Origin: an uncultured Thermomicrobia bacterium
GTDB taxonomy: Bacteria > Chloroflexota > Chloroflexia > Thermomicrobiales > JALYUS01
Assembly: GCA_937968015.1 (NCBI GenBank)
Contig: CALBSO010000145.1
Location: 1-42,689 of the forward strand
Direction: 5' to 3'
DNA: 42,689 bases
The notes below the pieces were generated by a model. That model did no database searches. It was not told where the DNA came from and saw only the letters and a list, made by a program, of their open reading frames with translations. Positions 7,937 to 16,031 of the stretch are shown piece by piece (within the stretch, counting starts at the first letter, position 1; each line of letters opens with the position of its first letter). The translations under genes and the position numbers were made by a program.

Positions 7937-8789
7937 GTTTTTTGACAATGTCGCGCCAGTAGAAGCGCTGCTGGAAACCGAGGAGGCGTTTCGCCTTTGC
8001 ATTGGAGACGCCCGCATCGGTGCCGGTCAGATGCGCTGCTTTGTTGCCTGCCTGTTTGAAGTACTGAGGCACGAGTTCGGCGAGGGGGCGCTCGGCCCAG
8101 GCGTCTTCGGCGGTGCCGTATATCACTTCGTCCTCGAGTTCCGTGTGTTCGAGGGCGAGGCGGAAGAGCGTTGCGAGGTCACGTGCGTCTACGTAGGTCC
8201 AGAGGAAGCCGCCCGCCGTGAGGGGGTATCTGCGGTTCGCGTCGAAGCGTCGCTGATACTCGTCGGGCAAGATGACGGCGGGTGGGCGGATCGAGATCGT
8301 CCGCATGCCGCAGCGGCGGTGGAAGCCGTGCAAGACTTCTTCAGACGCGACCTTCGAGAGCGCGTAGGGGTCCTGTGCGAGGGTGCGATGCTCCTCGTCC
8401 ACCGGGAAGTAATCAGGCGTGAAGTCGCGATAGCGGAAATCGAGGCCGAGGTGATTGATGCTCGACGCATAGATAACGCTGCCGATACCGAGCGCGTAGC
8501 ACGCCTCGCAGACATTGTACGTCCCCTCGGTATTCTCATTGAAGACGACGTGCGCCGGGTTGTGCATCGGGTTCGGGATCGCCGCGATGTGCATCACGGC
8601 GTCCGCCCCCGCGAAGGCACTGACGAGTTCGCCCATGTCCGACGTGTTCGCCTGGACGAACTTGACACCTGGTTGCGGCAGTTTCGGAGCCGAGCGGGTC
8701 GCGTTGATCACTTCGTGCCCGTGCTGTGCGAGGTCTATGCAGACGAGATGACCGATCCCGCCGCTACCCCCGGTGACGACGACTTTCAC
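7917..8789 (-). CDS. NAD(P)-dependent extended SDR (epimerase/dehydratase), copy 3 of 3
   Basis: A 290-aa extended SDR: VVVTGGSGGIG at the N-terminus, MHIAAIPNP, catalytic region YASSINHLG, and YALSK. It is the first gene of the tandem trio in transcription order and faces away from rnc. The start is the ATG at 8789 with a plausible GGAG-type site (AAAGGAGCGC) upstream. Its C-terminal tail RVTSIE and its stop are encoded by the heptamer repeat, so the native C-terminus was probably shorter or different before the repeat arrived. Function beyond NAD(P)-dependent sugar-type oxidoreduction cannot be assigned. Confidence 0.87.
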   Translation of the reverse strand: MKVVVTGGSGGIGHLVCIDLAQHGHEVINATRSAPKLPQPGVKFVQANTSDMGELVSAFAGADAVMHIAAIPNPMHNPAHVVFNENTEGTYNVCEACYALGIGSVIYASSINHLGLDFRYRDFTPDYFPVDEEHRTLAQDPYALSKVASEEVLHGFHRRCGMRTISIRPPAVILPDEYQRRFDANRRYPLTAGGFLWTYVDARDLATLFRLALEHTELEDEVIYGTAEDAWAERPLAELVPQYFKQAGNKAAHLTGTDAGVSNAKAKRLLGFQQRFYWRDIVKKRVTSIE

Positions 8790-8815
8790 GGTTGCGCGCT
8801 CCTTTCAGTCGCTGA

Positions 8816-8968
8816 GCAGCCAGCGGGCGGCAGACAGCGGACAAACACACGCTCTTGCCGCATCCGCTCTCGGCTGCCGACGATCGGCTGACTACTGGCT
8901 GCTGCCCGCTGTCTGCTTGTGTGAGTGTACCATTCTCTGCCGTCCGCTGGCTGCGGTCGGCTGTCTGC
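8816..8968. repeat. Heptamer-phased tract, locus C (GCAGMCA-like units)
   Basis: This fills most of the 320-bp gap between the divergent SDR and rnc genes. On the plus strand four units run head to tail at 8816-8843 (GCAGCCA, GCGGGCG, GCAGACA, GCGGACA). On the minus strand eight units fill 8861-8916 and five more fill 8934-8968, again in strict 7-bp phase and with the same unit words (GCAGACA, GCAGCCA, GCGG-type). The inverted blocks can pair, for example 8830-8840 with 8906-8916. No reading frame is conserved in it. The rest of the gap holds only the -10 element below. Confidence 0.72.
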
Positions 8969-8974
8969 CGATGC

Positions 8975-8980
8975 TATACT
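8975..8980 (+). promoter_or_regulatory. Probable -10 element for rnc
   Basis: TATACT, with a predicted transcript start near 8987. No good -35 hexamer is present at 16-18 bp. The same hexamer occurs upstream of three other gene starts in this window. Confidence 0.4.
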
Positions 8981-9109
8981 CATCACTGCATGACGCGACG
9001 CGGATGGTCGCGGATGCATGGCGGGAGACACATCGGAAGGACGATCACCATTTCGCAGCGGACACATACGCGCAAGGCGAACGCGAAACGGAGGCCATCG
9101 CTCCGTCAG

Positions 9110-9847
9110 ATGGAGCCAGAGGTCGCGCTGGCGGCGGCCACGCTCGATATCCAGTTCGCGCGGTGGGATTTACTGCGCGAGGCGCTCAGCCATCGCTCGT
9201 ACCTCAATGAGGACGCGAGCGCGACCGAATCGAACGAGCGCCTCGAATTCCTCGGCGACGCCGCGCTCGGTTTCATCGTCGCGCAGTACCTTTACAACCG
9301 CTACAAGGACGCGCCGGAGGGACAGTTGACGCGCCGTCGGATGGCGCTCGTCAGCAATCAAACACTGGCGCGATGGGCGCGGCGAATCGGCCTCGACCGC
9401 ATGTTACTCATCTCAAAAGGCGAGCGCGGCATCGCACTGCCCGATCGTGTCCTCGGGGGCGCGTTCGAGGCGCTCCTGGCGGCGATTCTGCTCGATCGGG
9501 GGAGCGCGGCGGTCGAGGCATTCCTCGTGCCGATCCTCGATGCCGAGGCGGACGAACTTGTTGCGCGGACGATGGCCGGGAACTTCAAGGGGCGGCTCCA
9601 GGAGATCGTGCAGGAGCGGGAGCGCATCACGCCAACCTACAAGATGCTTGACGTGCCGGGCGTGGATGACGAGCGGCGGTTCACCGTCGCCGTGATGCTC
9701 GATGATCGGCTCCTCGCGACCGGGCAGGGCACGAGCAAGCAACGGGCAGAGCAGGCGGCGGCGGAAGCCGGTCTCGCGGCGTATATCGCGCAGGAACGTG
9801 CCGCGGCCGATGGGAACGATGAGGCGACCGGCATGATCGAGGGGTGA
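9110..9847 (+). CDS. rnc: Ribonuclease III
   Basis: A double-strand-specific endoribonuclease that matures rRNA precursors and turns over structured RNA. With the ATG at 9110 it has 245 aa, close to the family norm. The catalytic signature ERLEFLGDA lies at 43-51, the second acidic site at E120 (GGAFEALLAAILLD), and a dsRNA-binding domain runs over about 158-228 (GNFKGRLQE...TSKQRAEQAAAEA). The spacing from the start to the conserved SHRS motif is what the family shows. In-frame ATGs at 9014 and 8990 would add an Arg-rich tail; 8990 would be leaderless relative to the TATACT element. A GGAGG lies 15 nt before 9110, so the start is only fairly sure. prs follows after 6 bp. Confidence 0.93.
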   Translation: MEPEVALAAATLDIQFARWDLLREALSHRSYLNEDASATESNERLEFLGDAALGFIVAQYLYNRYKDAPEGQLTRRRMALVSNQTLARWARRIGLDRMLLISKGERGIALPDRVLGGAFEALLAAILLDRGSAAVEAFLVPILDAEADELVARTMAGNFKGRLQEIVQERERITPTYKMLDVPGVDDERRFTVAVMLDDRLLATGQGTSKQRAEQAAAEAGLAAYIAQERAAADGNDEATGMIEG

Positions 9848-9853
9848 TATGCG

Positions 9854-10804
9854 ATGGGCGGTTCCTACGGCGAGTTGCGCATCTTCACGGGGAACGCAAA
9901 TCCTGCGCTCGCGCGGCGTATCTGTGACTCGATCGGCATCCCGCTTGGTCGTGCGGAGGTCTTCGAGTTTTCGAATGAGAATATCTTTGTGCGTATTCTT
10001 GAGAGCGTGCGCGAGAATGATGTCTTCGTCGTCCAGCCGCTCTGTCGCCCGGTCAACCGTTCGATTATGGAACTGCTGATTATGATTGACGCGCTGAAGC
10101 GGGCCTCGGCGGGGCGGATTACGGCAGTGCTGCCCTTCTTCGGTTACGGACGGACGGACAAGAAGGATCAGCCGCGTGTGCCAATCACCGCGCGGCTGCT
10201 CGCGGACATGATTTCGGTCGCTGGCGCGAACCGGGTGCTGGCGCTGGACCTCCACGCGGGGCAAATCCAGGGCTTTTTCAATATCCCGGTGGACGAACTC
10301 ACCGCGTCGTTTCTGATCGGCGATTACTTCCGCGAGAAACGGCAGAAAAACCTCGTCGTCCTCGCGCCGGACCTCGGCAGCGCGAAGCGAGCGCGCAATG
10401 TCGCCACACTCGTGGATGCCTCGCTCGCGATCATCGAGAAGCGGCGTGTCGGCAATGACGATCACTCCGAAGTACTCAACGTCATCGGCAGTGTCTCGGA
10501 TTGCCCGGTCCTGATCGTGGACGACGAGATTGATACGGCGAGCAGCATCTGTCAGGCGGCGAGCGCGGCAATCGCTCATGGCGCGTCCGCCGTCTTCGCT
10601 GCCTGCACGCATCCGGTTCTCTCCGGTCCGGCGATTGAACGCCTGCGTGATAGCCCAATCAAAGAAGTCGTTTGCACCGATACGATCCCGCTCCCGGTGG
10701 ACGGCTACCCGGAGATCATCACGCAGTTATCCGTCGCGAACATCCTCGGCGAAACGATCCAACGCATCCACACCGGCACAAGCGTGACCTGGACGTTTCA
10801 GTAA
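9854..10804 (+). CDS. prs: Ribose-phosphate pyrophosphokinase (PRPP synthase)
   Basis: Transfers pyrophosphate from ATP to ribose 5-phosphate to make PRPP for purines, pyrimidines, His and Trp. Its 316 aa match class I enzymes. Seen: the N-terminal IFTGNANPALA strand, the ENIFVRI flag region, PFFGYGRTDKKD (ATP-binding loop), LDLHAGQIQGFF, and the PRPP-binding loop VLIVDDEIDTASS. It follows rnc by 6 bp, so the two are probably cotranscribed. The stop codon TAA (10802-10804) is the first triplet of the terminator-like hairpin that ends the unit. Confidence 0.96.
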   Translation: MGGSYGELRIFTGNANPALARRICDSIGIPLGRAEVFEFSNENIFVRILESVRENDVFVVQPLCRPVNRSIMELLIMIDALKRASAGRITAVLPFFGYGRTDKKDQPRVPITARLLADMISVAGANRVLALDLHAGQIQGFFNIPVDELTASFLIGDYFREKRQKNLVVLAPDLGSAKRARNVATLVDASLAIIEKRRVGNDDHSEVLNVIGSVSDCPVLIVDDEIDTASSICQAASAAIAHGASAVFAACTHPVLSGPAIERLRDSPIKEVVCTDTIPLPVDGYPEIITQLSVANILGETIQRIHTGTSVTWTFQ

Positions 10805-10853
10805 CGAGTAACGAGTAGCGAGACGACGCACTCTCGTTACTCGTTACTCGTTA
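10802..10853. terminator. Shared bidirectional hairpin made of heptamers, locus D
   Basis: Arms 10802-10822 and 10833-10853 (21 nt, one mismatch) consist of TAACGAG/TAGCGAG units around a 10-nt loop. The outermost triplet of each arm is a stop codon: TAA of prs on the plus strand and TAA of the LCP gene on the minus strand. It lies exactly between the two convergent genes, where a bidirectional terminator would act. No U-run is present. Confidence 0.75.
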
Positions 10854-12500
10854 GCAGCAGACAGGTGCGGGGCCAGGCTCTTTCGTGTCATCGCCGAGCA
10901 GGATGAGGACGTCGGCAGCGCCGCCTTCGGGTGGCCGTTTCGATTTCCCGTCAACACTGTCCGGGTTCAGGCCGAGCGTCTTGGCGAGCGCGACGGCCGT
11001 CTTCTCATTGTCCGGCGAGAAATAGAGGATCTTCGTTTTCGGTACATTGCCCTTGATATTCGGCGGTGCATCAATGAACGTCGTGTTCGCGTATCCTTCT
11101 TTTTGCAGCGTGACGGACCAGCGATTTGCGAGGCCGCCATTGCGCGTGCCGTTCTCCACGACGACCTTCGCATTTGTATTCACGCCCGCGTTCGCCTGCG
11201 CCGCGATGCTGTCCCGATTCTCCTTTGGGGAGAATTCCTTCGCCCGGGCAATGGCCAGGTTCCAGTCGAGCGTCGCGTAGTAGCCGCCGTTGATGATCGT
11301 GTCACGCAAGAGGTCGGTGAGCGTGAACTGCTGAATCGCGTTTCCCGGCAGATCGAGGCCAAATTTGGCGAAGCCGATCCAGTTGCTATTGAGGTTCCCC
11401 CGCGGGAAATCGGTGCGCACCGAGTCACCCAGGGTATCAATCAGGCTGGTCGCCTTGGTGAGCAAGTTGAGTTGCAATCCCTGCTGGCGGATACCGAGGA
11501 GGACTTGCTGCTGGCGCTGATTGCGCTGGAAGTCATTGTCATCGTGCCGGGTGCGCGCGAATTTCAGCGCCTCATCACCGTTGAGATGGACGATCCCCGC
11601 CGGGAAGAAGACGCGTGTGAACTGATAATTCTCGGTCGGATATTCGTCGTCCTTGATCGGGTAGGGGTTGTCCACGGTCACGCCGCCAAAGGAATCCACG
11701 ATTTTCCGAAAGCCGACGAAGTCCACTTGCGCGTAGTAGTCAATCTGGATACGGAAGTTCTGCTCGATCGTGTCCCGGACGAGAGCGATCCCGCCGCGTG
11801 TTGGGTCCACGTACTTGCTGACTTCGCCGTTCGCGTAGACATCGGACATCTTCGCCTGCCCGAAGCCGCCCGCCTGTGTGACGAGCAGATCGCGCGGGAT
11901 GGAAAGCAAATTGACGTGCTTCTCCAGCGGATCCACATAGGCGAGGATGATCGTGTCCGAGCGAGACGGATCAGTATCGCCCACACGAGTGTCCACCCCG
12001 AGCATGAGGATCGTGAAGGGGTCCTTGCGGTCGAAGTTGATGGGGGGCGCTTCGGTCGGGATCGGCGTTGTTTGAGCCGGCAGGGTCGTCGGAAGCGGTG
12101 CAATCGTGCCCAACGCATTCGGTGTGTTGGTTGGCTGCGAGGTGACAATGACCGGACCGCGAGGGAGAGGGGGTTGGACGATTTTGCTGGCGGCCCGTTC
12201 GGTATGGATGATGATATTGATCGCGTAGGCGCCGACGCTCAGGAGCAACAAGACCGGCAGCGCCGCGAGGGCAATCACCCACCGCGCCGGGCTTTTACGC
12301 CGTGGCGCCGGCACGATCGGCGGCATCGCTTCCGTCTGCCGGACGCGGGCCGTGCGTGGGCCGAACTCCGTCTCCTCTCGCGCTTCCTGCTCCAACCGGG
12401 CGGCGCGAACCGCGCGTTTGTACTGGCCGCGCAGTCTCGGGCTGGCGGCCTGCCGGGCATGCATCGCGCGCCGGATGCGCCTGCGAGCGTCGTCGTCCAT
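10851..12500 (-). CDS. LytR-CpsA-Psr (LCP) family wall-polymer transferase
   Basis: LCP enzymes attach anionic or capsular polymers from lipid carriers to peptidoglycan, outside the membrane. The 549-aa chain has a basic cytoplasmic N-terminus, one transmembrane segment (about 74-96), a Thr/Pro-rich linker (about 112-150), an LCP domain beginning DPFTILMLGVDTR with DTIILAYVDP, LLSIPRDLLV and FARTRHDDNDF, and a LytR_C-type domain near the C-terminus (AKVVVENGTRNGGLANRW). The ATG at 12500 is preceded by an AGGGGAGGGGG ribosome site, which settles the start. It ends in CysCys. It diverges from mreB over 188 bp, in keeping with wall synthesis. Confidence 0.9.
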   Translation of the reverse strand: MDDDARRRIRRAMHARQAASPRLRGQYKRAVRAARLEQEAREETEFGPRTARVRQTEAMPPIVPAPRRKSPARWVIALAALPVLLLLSVGAYAINIIIHTERAASKIVQPPLPRGPVIVTSQPTNTPNALGTIAPLPTTLPAQTTPIPTEAPPINFDRKDPFTILMLGVDTRVGDTDPSRSDTIILAYVDPLEKHVNLLSIPRDLLVTQAGGFGQAKMSDVYANGEVSKYVDPTRGGIALVRDTIEQNFRIQIDYYAQVDFVGFRKIVDSFGGVTVDNPYPIKDDEYPTENYQFTRVFFPAGIVHLNGDEALKFARTRHDDNDFQRNQRQQQVLLGIRQQGLQLNLLTKATSLIDTLGDSVRTDFPRGNLNSNWIGFAKFGLDLPGNAIQQFTLTDLLRDTIINGGYYATLDWNLAIARAKEFSPKENRDSIAAQANAGVNTNAKVVVENGTRNGGLANRWSVTLQKEGYANTTFIDAPPNIKGNVPKTKILYFSPDNEKTAVALAKTLGLNPDSVDGKSKRPPEGGAADVLILLGDDTKEPGPAPVCC

Positions 12501-12544
12501 GCCACCCCCTCCCCTCAGCGCGCACCAACCTCTGTCGGGGCCGG

Positions 12545-12550
12545 AGTATA
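12545..12550 (-). promoter_or_regulatory. Probable -10 element for the LCP gene
   Basis: On the minus strand this reads TATACT, within GATATGATATACT. The predicted transcript starts near 12538, leaving a leader of about 38 nt before the ATG at 12500. The -35 is weak. Confidence 0.4.
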
Positions 12551-12589
12551 TCATATCGGCGCGGTCGCACATTATGTCGGGTGATCGTG

Positions 12590-12595
12590 TATACT
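12590..12595 (+). promoter_or_regulatory. Probable -10 element for the mreB operon
   Basis: TATACT in GTGTATACTCACCC. The best -35 candidate, CGCACA (12566-12571, 18-bp spacer), matches 3 of 6 positions of TTGACA. Back-to-back with the LCP -10, it places a divergent promoter pair in the 188-bp gap. The leader to mreB would be about 86 nt. Confidence 0.4.
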
Positions 12596-12688
12596 CACCC
12601 GACACCGCGGCGCACCGACGCGACGGTGGTATACGCATGGTTGCAGTGAATGTCCACCGGACGGTGGGCAGGGGAGGCCACCCGGCAC

Positions 12689-13747
12689 ATGTTCCGCCCA
12701 TTTGATTATTTTCTTGGCGCGTTCAGCCGCGATCTTGGTATAGACCTGGGTACGGCGAACACCCTTGTGTATGTACGCGGGCGGGGAATCGTCGTTTCGG
12801 AACCGTCGGTCGTCGCGATTGACTCGCGTACGAAGCGCGCGCTCGCTGTCGGCGCGGAGGCGAAGGCGATGCTCGGCAAGACGCCGGGTAATATCATCGC
12901 CGTTCGCCCGCTCAAAGACGGTGTGATCGCGGACTTCGACACGGTCGAATTGATGCTCCGCTATTTCATCACAAAAGTGCATCCGCAGCGGGTGATGGCG
13001 CCGCATCCGCGCGTTGTCGTCGGCATTCCGTCCGGCGTTACGGAAGTCGAGAAGCGGGCGGCGAAAGATGCCGCGCTCTCGGCGGGAGCGCGGGAGGCGT
13101 ACACGATCGAGGAACCGATGGCGGCGGCGATTGGCGCGGGTCTGCCCGTCAATGAGCCGGTCGGCAGCATGATCGTGGATATCGGCGGCGGCACGACGGA
13201 AGTCGCGGTGATCTCGCTCGGTGGTATCGTCGTCAACAACTCGATCCGCATCGCCGGGGACGAAATTGACGACGCAATCATCCAGTACGCGCGGCGCGAC
13301 CATAATCTCGTGATCGGCGAGCGGATGGCGGAGAACGCGAAGATCGCCGCCGGGAGCGCGTACCCGCTCGAACAGGAGCGACGCGTCATGCTCCGGGGGC
13401 GCGACCTCCTGACAGGGCTGCCGAAGGAGATCGAGATTTCGTCTGTCGAGTTGCGGGACGCGATCTCCGGCCCGGTCAGCACGATCGTGGACCTCATCAA
13501 AAGCAGCATCGAAGAGACGCCGCCGGAACTCGTCGCGGACATCATGGAGCAGGGTATCACGCTCGCGGGCGGCGGCGCACTCCTGTTTGGCCTCGAACGG
13601 CGGCTGGAAATGGAACTACGCATGCCCGTCCATAAAGCGGAAGACCCGCTGACCTGCGTCGCGGAAGGGACGGGACGGGTGGCAGAATCCATCCACCTCT
13701 ACCATCGCGCGCTCGCCGGAGGCCAGGAACTCCGGCGACCCTATTAG
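12689..13747 (+). CDS. mreB: Rod-shape-determining actin homologue MreB
   Basis: A membrane-associated actin-like filament that guides the elongation machinery. The 352-aa product begins with FRPFDYFLGAF, a possible membrane-contact segment, then phosphate-1 motif DLGIDLGTANT (15-25), VVVGIPSGVTEVEKRA, phosphate-2 VDIGGGTTEVAVIS, and adenosine motif GITLAGGGALLFGL. The ATG at 12689 follows a GGGGAGG site; an in-frame start at 12650 lacks one. It is the first gene of mreB-mreC-murT-gatD-mreD-mrdA-minC-minD-minE. Confidence 0.96.
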   Translation: MFRPFDYFLGAFSRDLGIDLGTANTLVYVRGRGIVVSEPSVVAIDSRTKRALAVGAEAKAMLGKTPGNIIAVRPLKDGVIADFDTVELMLRYFITKVHPQRVMAPHPRVVVGIPSGVTEVEKRAAKDAALSAGAREAYTIEEPMAAAIGAGLPVNEPVGSMIVDIGGGTTEVAVISLGGIVVNNSIRIAGDEIDDAIIQYARRDHNLVIGERMAENAKIAAGSAYPLEQERRVMLRGRDLLTGLPKEIEISSVELRDAISGPVSTIVDLIKSSIEETPPELVADIMEQGITLAGGGALLFGLERRLEMELRMPVHKAEDPLTCVAEGTGRVAESIHLYHRALAGGQELRRPY

Positions 13748-13762
13748 CATGCGGAGGCGACG

Positions 13763-14596
13763 ATGATGACGTCGTTCGGCTCGCGCCGGCGCCCCTGGCT
13801 CTACATCGCGACCTTCGTTGGCCTCACGCTTCTGCTCATCCTGCTTGACTCGCAGCATGCGTTTGACCCGATCAAGGGCGGTGTGTCGAGCGTCCTCGCC
13901 TCGTGGCAGGAGCGCGCGAAAGCGGTGGGCGACCGCCTCGGCATCGCGCGCGGCAGCGTCCAGAACAACGAGGAGTTGCTGGCGCAGATTGATACGCTGA
14001 CGAAGCAGCGCGATCAACTCCTCGTGGACAACAGCCGCCTTGCCGGCCTCGACCGCGAGGTACAGCAGTTACGTCAGCAACTCGATTTCCAGCAAGCGCA
14101 GCCAACGTACGACATCGTCGCGGCCGATGTGGTGAAGAACGACCGCGAGTCCTCAAAGAAGGAATGCACGATCAACAAGGGCACGGCTGACGGCCTGGCG
14201 AGGGGCATGGCTGTTACCTCACCTGAGGGGCTGATGGTCGGCATTATTACTGATGTGACGACGCACACGGCGCTCGTCACGTTTATTATTGATGATAGCA
14301 TCCACGTCAGCGCGGTCGTTCAGGACAGCGGAGAGCAGGGTATCGTCGCCGGGGCATGGCAAGAGTCAAAGCGGCTCTTGCTGCGCGAGGTGGACAAGAA
14401 CGCGAAGATCGAACAGGGGCAGCGGATCGTCACGGGCAACCTGACGAACGGTGTCGAGCCGAATCTGCTCATCGGCTATGTCTACAGCGTGCAGAAGGAA
14501 GATATTTCCGATACGCAGGTGATCGAACTCGTCCCCTACGCGAACTTCGACAAGTTACGCACCGTCAGCATCGTGCGCGGGAAGAAGGGACCGTGA
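13763..14596 (+). CDS. mreC: Rod-shape-determining protein MreC
   Basis: Links the cytoplasmic MreB scaffold to the outer-face synthases. The 277-aa protein has one transmembrane helix (about 12-28), a coiled coil (about 66-112, rich in Gln/Leu/Arg heptads), and the paired beta-barrel domain (GTADGLARGMAVTSPEGLMVGIITDVT...GYVYSVQKED). Two adjacent ATGs (13763, 13766) are possible starts. It follows mreB by 15 bp, and its stop overlaps the GTG of murT (GTGA, 14593-14596), which couples the two genes in translation. Confidence 0.94.
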   Translation: MMTSFGSRRRPWLYIATFVGLTLLLILLDSQHAFDPIKGGVSSVLASWQERAKAVGDRLGIARGSVQNNEELLAQIDTLTKQRDQLLVDNSRLAGLDREVQQLRQQLDFQQAQPTYDIVAADVVKNDRESSKKECTINKGTADGLARGMAVTSPEGLMVGIITDVTTHTALVTFIIDDSIHVSAVVQDSGEQGIVAGAWQESKRLLLREVDKNAKIEQGQRIVTGNLTNGVEPNLLIGYVYSVQKEDISDTQVIELVPYANFDKLRTVSIVRGKKGP

Positions 14597-16011
14597 GTCT
14601 CCTGCCGGATCTCCGGTTGACTGCCGCGCTCGCCACGGCAAAGGGGACGTACCGCGCGACACAACTGCTTGGCCGCAGCGGCGGCACGGCAATCCCCGGT
14701 CTTGTCGCCGAGCGCGTTGATCCGCTCCTGATCGGTAAACTGGCGGCACGGCTGCCCGAGGGCGCGATTGTCGTCGCGGGGACGAACGGGAAGACGACGA
14801 CAGCCCGCATGCTCGCCGAAATACTCACCGCCGCCGGAAAGTCCGTCCTGAACAATGGCGCGGGTAGCAATCTCAGCCGGGGCATCGCGACCGCATTCGC
14901 GCGCCAGTCATCGCTTCTTGGCTGGCCCGGCGCGGACATCGCGGTGATCGAGACGGACGAAGGCGCGTTCCCCGGCGTCGTCGCGGCGGTGCGGCCGCGC
15001 GTGATCGTCCTCAACAATCTCTTTCGGGATCAACTCGACCGCTACGGCGAACTGAACAGCGTCGCCGCGAAGTGGAAGATCGCATTGTCCAGGCTTGGGC
15101 CGGGAACGAGCCTCGTCTTCGACGCGGATGACCCGACGCTTTGCGCGCTCGCGGACGCCGCTCCCGCTGGCACGTCGCTTGTTCCGTTCGGCCTCGGGCC
15201 GCACGCGTACACATTGCCGGAGTTGACGCACGCGGCGGATGCCGTGCTCTGTACGAAGTGCGGGGCGCCGCTGGAGTATCACGCGCTCTCGGTGGGGCAC
15301 CTCGGCGATTGGTACTGCCCGACCGGCGACAATGCGCGTCCGCCGCTCGCGTTCGCTGCCACGAATATCCGCTTGCTCGGCATGGAAGGCGCAACGTTCA
15401 CTGTGTCGCATGAAGCCGCTCGCCCGTTCGACATCACGACGCGTGTGCCGGGCCTCTACAACATCTATAACGCGCTCGGTGCATCGGTCACTGCGGTAAC
15501 GCTCGGTGTCACGTCGGAGATTGTTGCGGGCGCGCTACGAACCTTTGTCGCACCCTTCGGGCGGATCGAGCGGGTCGCGTTGCATGGGCGGCGCTTAACG
15601 CTGGCGCTCATCAAGAATCCGACGGGCGCGAATGAGGTATTGCGTCTCGTGACGAGCGCGACGCCAGCGCCGCTGCTTCTCTGCATCAACGATCTTATCG
15701 CGGACGGACGCGATGTTTCCTGGCTGTGGGACACGGATTTCGAGATGCTGGCGGACTATCCGGCCCCGATCAGTGTTAGTGGCATCCGGGCCTTCGATAT
15801 GGCAGTGCGGCTGAAGTACGCCGGTGTTCCCGAGGAGCGGATCTCCGTCGTCCCGACGATTGCCGATGCATTGGTCGCCGTCGCGGAGCAGGCAAGCCCC
15901 GATAGCGACGCCTATGTGCTGCCGACCTATACGGCGATGCTCGCCGCGCGGGAAGCGCTGCACACCCTCGGTGCGCTCCGCGATGTCTGGGCAACGGCGG
16001 AGCGGCGATAG
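14593..16011 (+). CDS. murT: Lipid II isoglutaminyl synthase, Mur-ligase-like subunit MurT
   Basis: With GatD, amidates the D-glutamate of lipid II to D-isoglutamine on the cytoplasmic face, using glutamine and ATP. The 472-aa chain has the Mur-ligase P-loop GTNGKTTT (63-70), NNLFRDQLDRYGE (141-153), a zinc-ribbon insert and a DUF1727-type C-domain. The insert is unusual: C220 and C223 (CTKCG) and C242 (YCPTGDNARP) are present, but the expected fourth Cys is Gly245. The GTG at 14593 is chosen because it overlaps the mreC stop and begins the family N-terminus; the frame is open upstream only through mreC. Confidence 0.93.
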   Translation: MSLLPDLRLTAALATAKGTYRATQLLGRSGGTAIPGLVAERVDPLLIGKLAARLPEGAIVVAGTNGKTTTARMLAEILTAAGKSVLNNGAGSNLSRGIATAFARQSSLLGWPGADIAVIETDEGAFPGVVAAVRPRVIVLNNLFRDQLDRYGELNSVAAKWKIALSRLGPGTSLVFDADDPTLCALADAAPAGTSLVPFGLGPHAYTLPELTHAADAVLCTKCGAPLEYHALSVGHLGDWYCPTGDNARPPLAFAATNIRLLGMEGATFTVSHEAARPFDITTRVPGLYNIYNALGASVTAVTLGVTSEIVAGALRTFVAPFGRIERVALHGRRLTLALIKNPTGANEVLRLVTSATPAPLLLCINDLIADGRDVSWLWDTDFEMLADYPAPISVSGIRAFDMAVRLKYAGVPEERISVVPTIADALVAVAEQASPDSDAYVLPTYTAMLAAREALHTLGALRDVWATAERR

Positions 16012-16031
16012 ACACGACGTGAGGTACGGCT

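Noticed and set aside
11103..12584. 493-aa plus-strand open frame opposite the LCP gene
   Set aside because: It is antisense to a gene with clear domains, lacks a ribosome site and matches no family pattern.
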